Positions 63,707 to 64,000 of a stretch of 64,000 nucleotides of DNA are shown here, piece after piece. The translations under genes and the position numbers were made by a program. The notes under the pieces were generated by a model. The model did not search any database. It worked only from the letters and a program-made list of their open reading frames with translations, and was not told where the DNA came from. This DNA is from Desulfofustis glycolicus DSM 9705 (GTDB lineage: Bacteria; Desulfobacterota; Desulfobulbia; Desulfobulbales; Desulfocapsaceae): assembly GCF_900130015.1 (NCBI RefSeq), contig NZ_FQXS01000009.1:112559-176558 (forward strand). Direction: 5' to 3'. Numbering within the stretch: position 1 is the stretch's first letter; every line of letters begins with the position of its first letter.

Positions 63707-64000
63707 TTAAGCTAGACATTCAACGTCACGTGCAGCGGGTCGGCGCTGCCCCGGTTTAGCTTCTGCCGATACTTCTGGTGCTGACTCCGCGATTGATGGA
63801 ACCCCTGTGGAGCGTAGCGGAACAGGGGTTCCATCAATCGCGCGTGGGTATTTATTCACAATCACTGCTCCACCGCCCATCGCGGTCTTATATACGACAT
63901 CAGGTGTCTTTTGCCCCAACGACTGATGAGGGCGTTCGCCGTTATAAAAGCTGAAATACTCGGCCAGGCCGACCGTCAAGTCGATCATCGTGGCATAGCC
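63707..64000 (-). CDS. IS3-family transposase (integrase core), C-terminal part only
   Basis: The frame is open from 64000 to the stop at 63707-63709 and reads GYATMIDLTVGLAEYFSFYNGERPHQSLGQKTPDVVY, the hallmark FYN..RPH.SL...TP..VY end of the rve/DDE integrase domain of IS3-family transposases; the catalytic residues lie further right. After that motif the protein continues about 60 residues through a 21-bp perfect hairpin (63788-63842), a tail that family members usually lack. The tail may be read-through into inserted sequence. Confidence 0.8.
   Translation of the reverse strand, partial: GYATMIDLTVGLAEYFSFYNGERPHQSLGQKTPDVVYKTAMGGGAVIVNKYPRAIDGTPVPLRSTGVPSIAESAPEVSAEAKPGQRRPAARDVECLA
63788..63842. 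repeat. Perfect 21-bp hairpin within the transposase tail
   Basis: CGCGATTGATGGAACCCCTGT (63788-63808) is exactly complementary to ACAGGGGTTCCATCAATCGCG (63822-63842) with a 13-base loop GGAGCGTAGCGGA. It lies in frame inside the 3' end of the transposase reading frame. Confidence 0.85.

Larger units (their letters stand above)
63668..64000 (-). mobile_element. IS3-type insertion sequence, 3' end only (continues beyond right edge)
   Basis: Begins with TGAAGTGGACCCCTGAGTC, which looks like an IS3-family terminal repeat (TGAAGTGGACCCC), and contains the C-terminal transposase frame on the minus strand. The rest, including the other terminal repeat, is off the window, so completeness cannot be judged. 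Confidence 0.65.

Overview
This window looks like chromosomal DNA of a GC-rich, Gram-negative, anaerobic or respiratory bacterium, most likely in Desulfobacterota and plausibly near Desulfobulbales. The lineage is inferred from gene content only: an 11-subunit-type complex I cluster with no nuoEFG, a fused ATP-sulfurylase/APS-kinase-like gene, an octaheme hydroxylamine-oxidoreductase-like cytochrome, and a menaquinone-type UbiE/MenG methyltransferase. Apart from one IS3-type transposase end at the right edge, nearly everything is housekeeping or metabolic, with good ribosome sites, ATGA overlaps and little empty space.

Layout. 1-6.7 kb: start of rsmD, then asd, psd and ilvB on the minus strand; ilvB diverges from leuA, which has a leucine-rich leader peptide and an attenuator hairpin. 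6.8-10.9 kb: gmd, fcl and a SAT/APS-kinase fusion, which suggests GDP-fucose supply with PAPS for a sulfated surface sugar (inference). 10.9-13.3 kb: a coiled-coil membrane protein and an M48 protease. 13.4-24.9 kb: a minus-strand complex I operon, nuoABCDHIJK, two extra antiporter-like genes flanking an 82-residue membrane protein, then nuoM and nuoN. 25.5-31 kb: LysR regulator, truA, argC, rplM-rpsI, tRNA-Gly, hisB and a lipoprotein.

31-38.5 kb: TtcA-like PP-loop protein, asnS, menG/ubiE, two universal-stress proteins around a ferritin, and an unknown gene pair whose start codons abut as CATATG. 38.5-46.9 kb: recC-recB-recD with 4-bp overlaps. 47.2-55.9 kb: inositol-monophosphatase-family enzyme, hybrid histidine kinase, an unknown 438-residue protein diverging from a KdnB-like dehydrogenase, lysA with an Lrp regulator, and a secreted sugar dehydrogenase. 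56-64 kb: aceE-aceF-lpd (pyruvate dehydrogenase), the octaheme cytochrome and the IS3 fragment.

The most unusual feature is not a protein. Intergenic gaps carry two related dispersed repeat families: a short palindrome (core GGCGGGACAGGTT / AACCTGTCCCGCC) in about ten places, and a longer element of about 180-240 bp in five places (two reversed). In two of the five copies the middle of the long element is replaced by the short palindrome. Two full copies keep one stem-loop with a compensating base-pair change, so the element may be selected as folded RNA or DNA. In front of ferritin the palindrome arms are tandemly multiplied.
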